DNA of 64,000 bases from Devosia equisanguinis (GCF_900631955.1 NZ_UZWD01000017.1:43191-107190); one strand, 5' to 3'. Positions 17,055-26,069 are shown, counted from the first letter of the stretch. The notes: generated from the sequence alone by a model not told the origin. Translations and numbers: made by a program.

Positions 17055-17064
17055 GAGATGCGTA

Positions 17065-17988
17065 GTGGCCAGTTCCGACGACGTTGCCCAGGTTCGCGCG
17101 TTTAACCGCTTCTATACGCGCATTATCGGCCTTCTCGACGAAGGCATGCACAAGACCATACATAGCCTCGCCGAGGCGCGGGTGATCTACGAGTTGAGCC
17201 AGGATGGCGTCACCACCGGCTCCCAGATCGCTGCCGGCCTCAACATGGATCGCGGCCAGTTGAGCCGGATGATGAGCCGGCTTGTCGATCAGGGCCTCGT
17301 CGCCGTCCTGCCGCGCTCCGGCGATGGCCGCGCCAACCCCATTGCCCTGACACCCGAAGGTCGGGCCGTGGCGGCGCGCCTCAGCGCCATGAGCGACGAA
17401 ATGGTGTCTTCGGCGCTGCTCGATCCGGTCTCGCCCCTCGAGCGCAAGGACCTCGTTGATGCCATGCGCCGCATCCAGTCCATTCTCGCAGAGCCCGATG
17501 CCGCCCCCTTGGTGCTGCGTCCCCCGCGCGTTGGCGATATCGGTTGGCTCATTCATCGCCAGGCGCTGCTCTACAACATCGAGCAGGGCTGGAATGCCGA
17601 GTTCGAAATGCTGATCGCGCGCCTCTATGCCGATTTCCACGCCGCACCGGCAGCGCCCGGCAAGGCCCTCTGGGTGGCCGATATCGGTGGCGAGATCGCC
17701 GGCTCGGTCTATGTGCTGCCAGCCGCGGAGGCTGACGACACAGCGCAATTGCGCATGCTCTATGTCGAGCCGACGTTTCGAGGGCGCGGCATTGGCGGCG
17801 CGCTGGTAGAGGCGGCCGTGGCTTTCGCCCGCAATGCCGGGTACCGCCGCATCATGCTCTGGACTCAGGACTGCCTGGTCTCCGCCCGCCGTATCTATCA
17901 GGGCGCCGGCTTTGAGCTGGCCAAAGAGGAACCGCACCGCTCCTTCGGTACCGACCTCAATGGCCAATATTGGGTTCTTGAGTTTTAG
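17065..17988 (+). CDS. MarR-GNAT fusion: winged-helix regulator with acetyltransferase domain
   Basis: 307-aa two-domain protein. Residues about 1-150 are a MarR winged helix (LDEGMHKTIHSLAEARVIYE, GSQIAAGLNMDRGQLSRMM, wing LPRSGDGRANP). Residues about 155-307 are a GNAT acetyltransferase with the acetyl-CoA loop FRGRGIGGALVEAAV and the YQGAGFEL motif. The frame opens at a TTG at 17035, but the GTG at 17065 has GGAG seven bases upstream and gives a better N-terminus. Such fusions are known in bacteria, and their acetylation substrates are mostly unknown. The last 4 bp overlap the convergent DedA-type gene. Confidence 0.87.
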   Translation: MASSDDVAQVRAFNRFYTRIIGLLDEGMHKTIHSLAEARVIYELSQDGVTTGSQIAAGLNMDRGQLSRMMSRLVDQGLVAVLPRSGDGRANPIALTPEGRAVAARLSAMSDEMVSSALLDPVSPLERKDLVDAMRRIQSILAEPDAAPLVLRPPRVGDIGWLIHRQALLYNIEQGWNAEFEMLIARLYADFHAAPAAPGKALWVADIGGEIAGSVYVLPAAEADDTAQLRMLYVEPTFRGRGIGGALVEAAVAFARNAGYRRIMLWTQDCLVSARRIYQGAGFELAKEEPHRSFGTDLNGQYWVLEF

Positions 17989-18656
17989 CTGGTCGGCAGC
18001 AGGTCGATGCCTAGTGTCTGCTCCACTGTCTCCGTCACCACGGTGCCGCTCTTGGGAAACAGCAGCGGCGCCATGGCAAAGCCCACGACCACCAGGGCGA
18101 CCATGCCCCAGCCGGCCCATTTCTTGTGCTTCTCGATGAACTCGCCCGCGACCGGGCCGAAGAAGTAAAACAACCCGCAGGGCACGAAATAGCGCAGGCC
18201 CCGGCCGATAATGCTGAACAGGACGAAGGTCCAGATATCGAGCCCCGCCACGCCGCTGGTGATGGTGATCACCTTGTAGGGGATGGGCGAGAGCGCGCCG
18301 ATCATGATCATCAGCGGCCCGTTTTCCACGAAGCTGAGCCGCAACGCTTCGAAACCGTCGCCGGCGCCGTAGAAGTCGATGATCGCCCGGCCAACAGTGT
18401 CGAACAGGAAATAGCCGATGGCATAGCCCGCCAGCCCGCCTGTTACTGAGGCGATGGTGCAGATGGTCGCCAGCCGCCAGGCGCGCAACCGGTCGGCAAT
18501 GATCATGGGGGCGAGCATGATTTCCGGAAAGACCGGAATGATCATGGCTTCGAAAAAGCACAGCGCTGCGAGGATGGGTTCCGCCAGCCGGTGTTTGGTG
18601 GCCAGCTTCAGGCGGTCGTAAAAGCCAATCTTGGTGGTCGCTGCGCTATCTGTCAT
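17985..18656 (-). CDS. DedA/YqaA-type VTT-domain membrane protein
   Basis: 223-aa inner-membrane protein with the VTT (SNARE-associated) fold of the DedA superfamily, whose members include undecaprenyl-phosphate and phospholipid translocases. The VTT core is visible: FFEAMIIPVFPEIMLAPMI, GGLAGYAIGYFLFD, and the hallmark GALSPIPYKVITITSG followed by FVLFSIIGRGLRYFV. About five hydrophobic segments are seen. It is the short YqaA-like form. The substrate is not predictable. Confidence 0.87.
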   Translation of the reverse strand: MTDSAATTKIGFYDRLKLATKHRLAEPILAALCFFEAMIIPVFPEIMLAPMIIADRLRAWRLATICTIASVTGGLAGYAIGYFLFDTVGRAIIDFYGAGDGFEALRLSFVENGPLMIMIGALSPIPYKVITITSGVAGLDIWTFVLFSIIGRGLRYFVPCGLFYFFGPVAGEFIEKHKKWAGWGMVALVVVGFAMAPLLFPKSGTVVTETVEQTLGIDLLPTS

Positions 18657-18727
18657 TCAGTCACTTCTGAAAATGGAGTGTCCAACATGCTGTCTGCAAA
18701 TCTGCCGCAGTGCCAGTGAAATTTACG

Positions 18728-19666
18728 TCAATATCCCCGCGCCCGATCCACTACATGGGGCAGCGCCCCGCCGCCCTCATGCGCCTGGATGATCCGGGTG
18801 AAGTAGTCGACGCAGCTCTTTATGTCAGAAACTGCCGATATGTGGGGGGTAATGTAGCAATTCTCGATATCCCAGAGCGGACTGTCCGCCGGCAGCGGCT
18901 CGGTCTCGAACACATCGAGGCTGGCCGCCCCCAGCGTGCCGTCGCGCAGTGCGTCCACCAGATCGGCCTCGCGCTGGTGCTTGCCCCGCGCCGCATTGAT
19001 CACCACCGGACCACCCGGCAGCACCCCGCGCCGCAGCTTGCCGAAGGTCGTACGATTGAGAATACCCGCGGTATCGGGCGTCAGCGGCAACAGGTTCACC
19101 AGAATATCGGTACCGCCGAGAAAGGCGTCGAACCCGTCAGGCTCGGCAAAGCTGGTGACGCCGTCGATCGACTTGCGGCTGCGGCTCCAGCCCCGCAAGG
19201 CAAAGCCGAGCGGTCCGAGGCTCTGGGCCGCGCGCTGCCCCAACTCCCCCATCCCCATGATCCCGACCGTCACGTCGCGCGCCAGCGGCGGTTTGATCTG
19301 ATCCCAGCGATGCGCCCGCTGTGCTGACCGGAAGCTGGTGAACAGCCGCTGATGCATGGTGACGTGAGCCACGACATAGTCACTCATCCGCTGGCTTAGG
19401 TCATCGGCGACAAAGCGCACCACCGGTGCCGCGGGCAGGCGCGGATGCTGCATCAGCGCATCGACGCCGGCCCCCATGGACAGCACCGCCTTGAGATTGC
19501 CGAGCCCCTCGAAGGCATCTGGCACCGGCTTCCAGGCGAAGATGTATTCGACCTCCGCGGGATCATGGCCGTCCCCATGCTGCACGACGGGGTAGGGCGC
19601 CAAGGTTTCGGCAAACGCCGCAGCCCAGGGGGCTTGGTCCTGGCCGGTCACATGCACCAAGAGCAT
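18728..19666 (-). CDS. ghrA: Glyoxylate/hydroxypyruvate reductase A-like 2-hydroxyacid dehydrogenase
   Basis: 312-aa NAD(P)H-dependent D-2-hydroxyacid dehydrogenase. The Rossmann loop is GIMGMGELGQRAAQ. Catalytic residues are the Arg in NAARGKHQ, the Glu in VFETEPLP and the His in ITPHISAVS. The N-terminal IFAWKPVPD and LSMGAGVDAL match GhrA rather than SerA. An upstream GTG (19678) extends the frame, but the ATG at 19666 has GAGG six bases before it and starts MLLVHVTGQ. It probably reduces glyoxylate or hydroxypyruvate. Confidence 0.86.
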   Translation of the reverse strand: MLLVHVTGQDQAPWAAAFAETLAPYPVVQHGDGHDPAEVEYIFAWKPVPDAFEGLGNLKAVLSMGAGVDALMQHPRLPAAPVVRFVADDLSQRMSDYVVAHVTMHQRLFTSFRSAQRAHRWDQIKPPLARDVTVGIMGMGELGQRAAQSLGPLGFALRGWSRSRKSIDGVTSFAEPDGFDAFLGGTDILVNLLPLTPDTAGILNRTTFGKLRRGVLPGGPVVINAARGKHQREADLVDALRDGTLGAASLDVFETEPLPADSPLWDIENCYITPHISAVSDIKSCVDYFTRIIQAHEGGGALPHVVDRARGY

Positions 19667-19681
19667 CGGGCACCTCACAAG

Positions 19682-19715
19682 AAAAAGAGCCGCGCTGTGG
19701 GGCGCGGCTCGAAAA
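19682..19715 (-). terminator. Rho-independent terminator of the cytochrome c gene
   Basis: On the minus strand, GAGCCGCGC and GCGCGGCTC (19687-19710) form a 9-bp stem with a short loop, directly followed by TTTTTC. It lies 28 bp after the cytochrome stop and ahead of the ghrA-like gene, so it separates the two. Confidence 0.82.
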
Positions 19716-19737
19716 ATCGATTGGACGGAACCAGGCG

Positions 19738-20532
19738 TTACTGGCCCGACGTCGTCGCCGGAGCCGGGGTAGTTGCCGGTGCCGTCGTCGTGGCCGGGGC
19801 GCTGTCGGTCGGGGTGCCCACGACCGGGGTGTCGCTCTGGGTGGTCGTCGGCGTCTGCGTCACCGCTTCGGGGGCCGTAGTCGGTGCCGTCTCGGCAGCC
19901 GGTGCGGTCACTTCGGCAGGCACGACGTCGGTTGCCGGCGCGGTTTCGGCAGCCGGTGCTGCGTCAGCGGCAGGCGCCGCTTCTTCGGCGGCCGGGAACG
20001 GCACCGGATCGGGCGACAGGGTCTGCAGATAGGCCAGGATGTCGGCACGTTCCTCGGCGGTGCGCACACCGGCGAAGTTCATCTTGGTGCCGGGCGCATA
20101 GGCCTTGGGATTGGTCAGGAAGGTGTTGAGGTTCTCATAGCTCCACACCTGGCCCTCAGCCTTCTGCTGCTGCAGAATGTCCGAATAGGCGAAGTCGGGC
20201 ATATGGGCCTTGGTCGCACCGACGATGTGATAGAGGTTCGGCCCCTGCTTGTTGGGCTCGCCTTCACCGAAATTGTGGCACGACTGGCACTTGCGAACGG
20301 CCGCGGCGCCACGATCGACGCTGGCGCTGGCCAGCAGCACGCCCAGCGGGATTTCGGGTGCAGCTTCGACCGGGGCACCGGCTTCGGCAATTTCGGGCTC
20401 GGGCAGGGCATAGCCCGGACCACGGCCCTCGATCGGGTGGTAGATGGCTTCGGCCAGAAAGCCGACACCCATCACGAACAACAGCGTGCCGAGGACGGCG
20501 CCGGTAATCTTGTTTAGCTCGAACGAATCCAT
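19738..20532 (-). CDS. cycM: Membrane-anchored cytochrome c (CycM type) with Pro/Ala/Thr-rich tail
   Basis: 264-aa class I cytochrome c. The N-terminus MDSFELNKITGAVLGTLLF is the anchor typical of rhizobial CycM/c552. CXXCH is in VRKCQSCHNFGEG, and the distal Met is likely in PGTKMNFAGV. CycM shuttles electrons between the bc1 complex and the aa3 oxidase. The start is the ATG at 20532 with AGAG upstream; the frame begins earlier at 20553. Oddly, about 80 residues after the haem domain are low-complexity Pro, Ala and Thr, likely an extended periplasmic tail. Confidence 0.92.
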   Translation of the reverse strand: MDSFELNKITGAVLGTLLFVMGVGFLAEAIYHPIEGRGPGYALPEPEIAEAGAPVEAAPEIPLGVLLASASVDRGAAAVRKCQSCHNFGEGEPNKQGPNLYHIVGATKAHMPDFAYSDILQQQKAEGQVWSYENLNTFLTNPKAYAPGTKMNFAGVRTAEERADILAYLQTLSPDPVPFPAAEEAAPAADAAPAAETAPATDVVPAEVTAPAAETAPTTAPEAVTQTPTTTQSDTPVVGTPTDSAPATTTAPATTPAPATTSGQ

Positions 20533-20793
20533 TTGGTCTCTCTGCCGGTCCATCCCCTATGGACGAATATGTCTGGCTAGCCCACATTTTGTTTCCCCAA
20601 TAGGGAAAACGGCCTCAACCGGCCAGCCCGACGCGCGCGGAAGATAGTATCAAGGCTTATGTGGCGCAACAGGTCAAAGCCCTGGTGCGACAATTCCCCC
20701 ATCTCAATGATCGCGCTACGCGTCTTGTGCCCACATTGACAGCTTGGCGGCCCCGCGTCAAAAGCCGGGGGCCTACCATTTCTGGACACAACC

Positions 20794-21621
20794 ATGAGCA
20801 AGAAGATCGCGTTTCAGGGCGAACCCGGGGCCTTCAGCCACGCCGCCGCCGCCAATGTCTTTCCGGGCGATGATTTCGTGGGCTGCGTCACCTTTGAGGA
20901 AACCCTGCAGGCCGTGCAGTCTGGCCGTGCCGATTTCGCCGTGGTTCCGGTCGAAAACTCGCTTTATGGCCGCATCACCGACATCCACCACCTCTTGCCC
21001 GAAAGCGGCCTCTTCATCATCGGCGAGACCTATCTGCGCGTCGAGATGACCCTGCTCGGCGTGCCCGGTGCGCGTCTTGAGGACATCAAGGCGGTCCAGT
21101 CCCTGTCCGTGGCTTTGGGCCAGTGCCGCAAATTCATTTCGACCAATGGCTTCCGCACCATCAATGCGGTCGATACCGCCGGCTCCGCCCGCGAAATTGC
21201 CCAGAAGGCCGACAAATCCGTCGCCGCCATCGCCTCCCGCTTTGCTGGCGAAATCTATGGCCTGGACGTTCTCGCCTCCAATATCGAAGATGCTGACCAC
21301 AACACCACGCGCTTCCTGGTCCTCTCGCCCACCGAAAAGCTGGCGCCGCAACAGGGCAAGGTGAAGACCACCTTCGTCTTCCGCGTCCGCAACGTTCCTG
21401 CAGCGCTCTACAAGGCCATGGGCGGCTTTGCCACCAATGGTGTCAACATGACTAAGCTCGAAAGCTATATGGTCGGCGGCGCCTTCACGGCCACCCAATT
21501 CTATGCCGATATCGAAGGCCATCCCGACGACATCAGCGTGCAGCACGCCTTCGACGAGCTGCACTTCTTCACCGACTATTTCCGCATCCTGGGCGTCTAC
21601 CCCGCCGCCACCGACCGCTGA
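20794..21621 (+). CDS. pheA: Prephenate dehydratase
   Basis: 275-aa monofunctional enzyme converting prephenate to phenylpyruvate in phenylalanine synthesis. The catalytic domain shows IAFQGEPGAFSHAAA at the start and the invariant Thr in DADHNTTRFLVLS. An ACT regulatory domain (about 195-270) carries KLESYMVGGAFTATQFYADI for phenylalanine feedback. No chorismate mutase domain is present. The 261-bp gap to divergent cycM contains a TTGACA at 20736 but no clear -10. It ends in a bidirectional terminator. Confidence 0.95.
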   Translation: MSKKIAFQGEPGAFSHAAAANVFPGDDFVGCVTFEETLQAVQSGRADFAVVPVENSLYGRITDIHHLLPESGLFIIGETYLRVEMTLLGVPGARLEDIKAVQSLSVALGQCRKFISTNGFRTINAVDTAGSAREIAQKADKSVAAIASRFAGEIYGLDVLASNIEDADHNTTRFLVLSPTEKLAPQQGKVKTTFVFRVRNVPAALYKAMGGFATNGVNMTKLESYMVGGAFTATQFYADIEGHPDDISVQHAFDELHFFTDYFRILGVYPAATDR

Positions 21622-21641
21622 AGCAGCCGCTCCCCAAACAA

Positions 21642-21713
21642 AAGCCGCGCCCTCCACCCGAGCGCGCGGCTTCTTATTTTGATGCTGTCCGCCACGCCAG
21701 CAACTGGCGTGGC
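21642..21713. terminator. Bidirectional terminator plus second perfect hairpin, pheA/protease
   Basis: AAGCCGCGC (21642-21650) pairs with GCGCGGCTT (21664-21672). The + side continues cttatttt and the - side ttttgttt, so it can stop both converging genes. A second perfect 10-bp stem, GCCACGCCAG (21691-21700) with CTGGCGTGGC (21704-21713), sits beside it on the protease side without a T-run. Confidence 0.8.
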
Positions 21714-21724
21714 GAAGCAGGTTC

Positions 21725-24586
21725 TTAGGCAGCCAGGCCCAGGAAGTCTCCTGCGGTCAGTTGCTTCTGACCGATCAGCATGATCTCCACATCGGCGACG
21801 GTGTCGCCGTTGACATCCGCGAAGATCACCGTGTTGGTCTCAACGAACGAGAAGGTCACGCTGTGAGCCAGTGTGGCGGCGTTCTGCCCGCCAAAGCCGA
21901 AGTCCTGGTTGCCGGCGAGGGTGATATTGGCATCGAGCAGGCGCAGGTCGATCTTGTCCACGCCGACGGCGAAGTCGGTGATCGTGTCGCGCGCGCCCGA
22001 CCGGCTGTCATTGACCGTGGTGAACATGAAGATGTCGGCGCCGCCATTGCCGGTCAGCGTATCCGCGCCGCCATTGCCGCGCAGCACATTGCCCTGGTCA
22101 TTGCCGATGATAAAGTCGTTGCCGGCCCCGCCGAAGGCATTCTCGATGACCACGCCGGTGCCGATGACGAACTTGCCGGCCGCAATGGTCGAGGTTTCCC
22201 CGGCATTGAGGTTGATCGACACCGAGCCGCTGACCGCTGCGGCGTTGATCAGGTCGACACCGGCGGCATCGGTCACGGTCCGCTCGCCGGTATAGGCATC
22301 GGTCAGGACATATTGATTGTCCTGCGTCACTTCCGAGCCCCAGGCCCGCACGGTCAGCGTCTCGAAGCGCGAGACTTCGCCGGTCACTTTGTCGATCAGC
22401 TTGAGCTTCCATTCACCGGCGCTCTGTTCGCCGAAGAAGGCGGTGGCGCCGATTTGGAAGGTTTCGGGCCATGGCGTATCGGCCGTGCCGGCGGCGGCGT
22501 CGGTGTCCTTGGACAGCGGCTGGTCGAACAGCACGATAGTCGTACCATTGGGCGAGGTGATTTCTGCCCGCAGCTGGCTCGGCGTATTGCTGTTCAGCTT
22601 GAGGTCGAACTCCATACGCTCGATGATGACATTCTTGTTCAGCGTGGCGGTCGCGGTCGTGCCGTTGGGGTCATTGTCCGGAATGTCGGCTGCCGCACTG
22701 GCGCTCGTGCCTTCGGCGCTCACCCAGTTGGCCGCGGTCTTTGCCGCGTCCACCCAGGACGCTGCTAGGCGCACGGCGGCCGAGATATCCACGAGACCAA
22801 AACCGATGTCGCGCGAGAAGGCGAGGCCGCCGAAATTGACCAGATTGCCGGTCAGCACCGTGTGGTTGTTCGGCTCGATCACCCGTGCCGTCATGGCGAG
22901 AATGTTCGCAACGTCACGGAAGCCCAGCAGCGGATTGGCCTGCAGCATCAGCGCTGCGGTCGCGCCCACGATCGGGCCCGAATAGGAGGTGCCAAAGTTC
23001 TGGAAGGCATAATTGCCCGCTGCCCCGGCCTGGGTATTGTAGCCGGCCGCGCCAGTGATATCGGCAGAGACCAGGCCAAAGCCGGAATTGACCGATTGCG
23101 CCTTGTCGGTGGGATTTTCACCGCCAAAGGCCGAGACCAGCACCGACGCGCCAGGGGTGGTGTAGCTGGACTTCTGGCCCAACTCGTTCACCGCGCCGAC
23201 CGAGATGATGTACTTGTTGTTGGTGGTCCCGGTCATCGCCGCATCGGCGTTGTTCGGGCCTTCATTGCCCGCCGATACCTCGATCACGGTGCCCAGGCCA
23301 TTGCGGCCTTCCTTGGCGCCCTTCTCGATGGAACGTAGGTAGAGATAGTCTTCGCTCTGCTGGTCAGTATTGGGACCGACGAAGAAGTTTTCCGAAAAGG
23401 CAGGGTCCTTGCCGAACGAATTCACCCACACATCGGCTTTCACGATGTCGGTCAGGTGATTGTAGAGCTTGGGCACACTGGTATTGTTGCCCTTGGACAG
23501 CGCCAGGCCCGACACCAGCTTTACATCGGGCGCAATGCCGACCATGCCAATGCCGTCATTGGCGGCCATGCCGACGATAGAGCCGACGACCGTGCCATGA
23601 CCATGGGCTTCCGGATCCGGAGTATAGGCACCGCCCTGAGCCGCCGTGGTGGGCGTAGACAGTGCATCCGGTCCCGTAGCGCCGTTTACCGAGTTGTATG
23701 TAAGATCGGCGAGGACGTTCTTGACCATCGACTCGTGCTTGAGGTCGAGGCCATCATCGTTGATGACCACGCGAACGCCCTTGCCGGTGTACCCATCTGC
23801 CCAGGCGCCCGCAATGTTGAGGTCAAGGAACTTGTTGGGTTTTACGTCACCATCGGCATAACGCTGCCCGGTATTCTTGAGATACCACTGCGCTGCAATC
23901 AGAGGGTCGTTTAGCGCGTCGATGTCGAGCTTGGCGAGGTCGCCGTGCTCGAAGGATGTACCCAGAAGAATGGGGAGGCCGCCAGTGCCGCCCTTGATCG
24001 GGTCGCCCGGATTGGCGATCTTGTCGATGACCACCTGCCGGATGGCATCGGTGGTGGGCATGGTCGTCATCACGTTCGAAAGGAAGCCGCGGGCCTCGTT
24101 GGTATCGCTCGAGGTGAAGGTGGCCTGGAACGGCGCCTTGCCGAAATTGGGGTCGGCGAAACTGCGGCCATCGGCGATTTCGGTGAAAATCTTGGCGGCA
24201 GCTTCCCGGTTCTGGCTGATGGCGCGGTCGGAATCATTGGTCGAGCCACGTGCGCCGGCGAGCAGATAGAAGGGCAGCTCCGCGATGTCGAGGCCGCCAT
24301 CGGTCACTCTGGAAATCCAATAGGCGCGGCCTTCCGCATCGGGATTGCGCGCCAGGAACGCATTGTAGATGCGATCCACGACCTGCCCGACCTCGGTGCC
24401 GATGCCGCCCATGATCGCCTGCGATTCATCGGACGCCCACATGCTGCGCGCGATCGGCACGATATTGCCGCCCAGCGGCCCCTCGAGCTGGTCCGCCCAG
24501 TAGCGCAGCCCTTCGGGGTCGGCAGGGCGATTGAGATAGGTGATATAGAGTCTCGAGATGATCTCGTAAGATTGTGCACTTGCCAT
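21725..24586 (-). CDS. Secreted kexin-like S8 serine protease with DUF4214, P-domain and RTX C-terminus
   Basis: 953-aa predicted exoprotease. Residues about 5-190 hold DUF4214-type repeats (RLYITYLNRPADPEGLRYW, RIYNAFLARNPDAEGRAYW). The S8 domain (about 260-610) has catalytic D277 (INDDGLD), H330 (HGHGTVVG), oxyanion N441 (SAGNEGPN) and S534 (FGTSYSGP), closest to the kexin/proprotein convertase branch. Residues about 650-750 are a P/Homo-B domain. An RTX stretch (GGAGNDFIIGNDQGN, about 819-850) and M10-type end (DTITDFAVGVDKIDL) follow. No Sec signal is seen. The C-terminal layout implies type I secretion, but no secretion genes are adjacent. Confidence 0.9.
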   Translation of the reverse strand: MASAQSYEIISRLYITYLNRPADPEGLRYWADQLEGPLGGNIVPIARSMWASDESQAIMGGIGTEVGQVVDRIYNAFLARNPDAEGRAYWISRVTDGGLDIAELPFYLLAGARGSTNDSDRAISQNREAAAKIFTEIADGRSFADPNFGKAPFQATFTSSDTNEARGFLSNVMTTMPTTDAIRQVVIDKIANPGDPIKGGTGGLPILLGTSFEHGDLAKLDIDALNDPLIAAQWYLKNTGQRYADGDVKPNKFLDLNIAGAWADGYTGKGVRVVINDDGLDLKHESMVKNVLADLTYNSVNGATGPDALSTPTTAAQGGAYTPDPEAHGHGTVVGSIVGMAANDGIGMVGIAPDVKLVSGLALSKGNNTSVPKLYNHLTDIVKADVWVNSFGKDPAFSENFFVGPNTDQQSEDYLYLRSIEKGAKEGRNGLGTVIEVSAGNEGPNNADAAMTGTTNNKYIISVGAVNELGQKSSYTTPGASVLVSAFGGENPTDKAQSVNSGFGLVSADITGAAGYNTQAGAAGNYAFQNFGTSYSGPIVGATAALMLQANPLLGFRDVANILAMTARVIEPNNHTVLTGNLVNFGGLAFSRDIGFGLVDISAAVRLAASWVDAAKTAANWVSAEGTSASAAADIPDNDPNGTTATATLNKNVIIERMEFDLKLNSNTPSQLRAEITSPNGTTIVLFDQPLSKDTDAAAGTADTPWPETFQIGATAFFGEQSAGEWKLKLIDKVTGEVSRFETLTVRAWGSEVTQDNQYVLTDAYTGERTVTDAAGVDLINAAAVSGSVSINLNAGETSTIAAGKFVIGTGVVIENAFGGAGNDFIIGNDQGNVLRGNGGADTLTGNGGADIFMFTTVNDSRSGARDTITDFAVGVDKIDLRLLDANITLAGNQDFGFGGQNAATLAHSVTFSFVETNTVIFADVNGDTVADVEIMLIGQKQLTAGDFLGLAA

Positions 24587-24934
24587 GTTTGGCCCCAGTT
24601 GACTGCCTGATCAGTCGCCCGACGCAGCGTTCCCGGAGCAAACGAACCATCATAAAAACCGCCGGACCAGTTAGGCACGGCGGCGCAATGCCGGTTCGAA
24701 TACTATAGGCTCAGCGCGACGGCGAAGTGATTGCTCCCTATGCAATCAACGCAGCGCATGAGCACAATGCTTCCTGTCCCTGAAAGCGCCCAGCGGCCTG
24801 CATGACTGCACCATTACGCTGATGTTAAGCATAATTACGCGCAATCGGGATTTTCTCCATGTTGAGAAAATAATCCCTCTGGCATTCTCTCCTGATTCGG
24901 CGGGTGTGCCACGATCCCGCCATAAAGGCGCGAA
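24587..24934. other. 348-bp intergenic region between the Mrp operon and the protease gene
   Basis: No gene is seen. It must carry the protease promoter, which I cannot place. Two foldable elements lie at the Mrp side: CTGATTCG (24892-24899) mirrors CGAATCAG (24931-24938), beginning at the mnhG stop, and GGGATTTTCTC (24847-24857) pairs with GAGAAAA plus TCCC (24864-24877, 3-nt bulge). They may end the Mrp transcript on the minus strand. Confidence 0.5.
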
Positions 24935-25309
24935 TCAGCCTTCGTTCTCGGGGGGTACATCCCCCCGCTGCGCCAGGCTTTTGGGGAGGTCGGGGGCGCC
25001 TTCGACGCGGTCGCGGAACAGGGTGGCGCGGGCCAGCAGCATCAAGGTGATCGGGGTGGTAATGGTCACGAACAGGAAGATCGCGATCTCGTGCAGCACC
25101 AGGCGCTGCTGCGTCAGCGTGAAATAGATGGCCGAGCCGAAAAGGATCAGCCCGCCGCCCATGCTGGTGCCCATGGTGGGCGCATGGATGCGCAGGTAAA
25201 AATTGCCCAGCCTGACCAGGCCCAGGCAGCCGGCCATGGTCAGCAGCGCGCCGATGACCACCAGAGCCGACACCAGAATGGAAAGCCAGAGGGGCAGGTC
25301 CTCGATCAT
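24935..25309 (-). CDS. mnhG: Mrp Na+/H+ antiporter subunit G
   Basis: 124-aa membrane subunit of the multi-subunit cation/proton antiporter, last gene of the mnhA-C-D-E-F-G operon. It has three hydrophobic helices (about 8-32, 45-65 and 70-92). The family segment MAGCLGLVRLGNFYLRIHAPT is followed by LGxxL-like GGGLILFGSAI. The start ATG overlaps the mnhF stop (ATGA) and begins MIEDLPLWLS; the longer open frame lies inside mnhF. The C-terminus is charged and cytoplasmic. Confidence 0.92.
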   Translation of the reverse strand: MIEDLPLWLSILVSALVVIGALLTMAGCLGLVRLGNFYLRIHAPTMGTSMGGGLILFGSAIYFTLTQQRLVLHEIAIFLFVTITTPITLMLLARATLFRDRVEGAPDLPKSLAQRGDVPPENEG

Positions 25310-25587
25310 TCGATCACCTCGCCGCGCATGAGGAATTTCGCCAGCGCTACCGTGCCCACGAAACCGAGTAGTCCGATCAACATGGCCAGCTCGAAATAGA
25401 CCTGCGAATTGGTGCGGATGCCCAGCGTGATCAGCATCAGCAACGCCACCACATAGAGCGCATCCAGCGCCAGGATGCGGTCCTGCGCGCGTGGCCCCAT
25501 CACCATGCGATAGAGCGTGGCCAGCATGGCGATGCCGAGCATGAACTGGGCGGCAAACAGGCTCCAGAAGAGAATGGCGGTGCTCAT
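25306..25587 (-). CDS. mnhF: Mrp Na+/H+ antiporter subunit F
   Basis: 93-aa subunit with three predicted helices. The family core MVMGPRAQDRILALDALYV, with conserved Arg and Asp residues in the membrane-facing loop, is plain. It overlaps both mnhE and mnhG by 4 bp, which suggests tight coupled translation of the small subunits. The normal length for MnhF/PhaF is about 90 aa. Confidence 0.93.
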   Translation of the reverse strand: MSTAILFWSLFAAQFMLGIAMLATLYRMVMGPRAQDRILALDALYVVALLMLITLGIRTNSQVYFELAMLIGLLGFVGTVALAKFLMRGEVIE

Positions 25588-26069
25588 TGGAAAATCTCCA
25601 GCAGCAGCGATTCGTAGCGGTTCTTGATGGTTTCAACCCAGTCGTCTGCATCGACCAGGTCGAACACATGGATGAGGACCACGCTGCGGTCGCGGTCATA
25701 TTCGAGCCAGGCGCTGCCCGGCGTGGCAGTGATCAGCGTCGCCAGCACCGCCAGAGCGAAAGGATTGGTCAGTTCCAGCTTCATCTCGACAAAGCCGGCC
25801 GTCGGCCTGGGCCGCGGATGCAGCAGCACCCAGAGCACGGCGAGGTTGGAGCGTATGATGTCCAGTCCGGCCACGAAGACCAGCTGCAGCACCTTCAGCG
25901 GCCGGCGTACGGTCAGCGGTTCGGGAATGACGGCATTGGCGAGGATGGACACCCCGATGGCGATTGCCGCGCCGAGCAGCATATGCCCCAGGCCCGCCGA
26001 TTGCTGCAGCACCAGCCAGAAGATGAATAGCACAACCGCAAGGATCGGGTGGGGAAGGATCTTGCTCAT
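25584..26069 (-). CDS. mnhE: Mrp Na+/H+ antiporter subunit E
   Basis: 161-aa subunit with two N-terminal helices and a cytoplasmic C-terminal half. The family motif ATLITATPGSAWLEYDRD, then VVLIHVFDLVDADDWVETIK, is clear. The start ATG at 26069 overlaps the mnhD stop; the longer open frame to 26186 lies inside mnhD. Confidence 0.93.
   Translation of the reverse strand: MSKILPHPILAVVLFIFWLVLQQSAGLGHMLLGAAIAIGVSILANAVIPEPLTVRRPLKVLQLVFVAGLDIIRSNLAVLWVLLHPRPRPTAGFVEMKLELTNPFALAVLATLITATPGSAWLEYDRDRSVVLIHVFDLVDADDWVETIKNRYESLLLEIFQ

Noticed and set aside
20736..20773. pheA promoter (TTGACA) with overlapping hairpin as an attenuator
   Set aside because: No acceptable -10, no Phe-rich leader peptide and no T-run after the hairpin.
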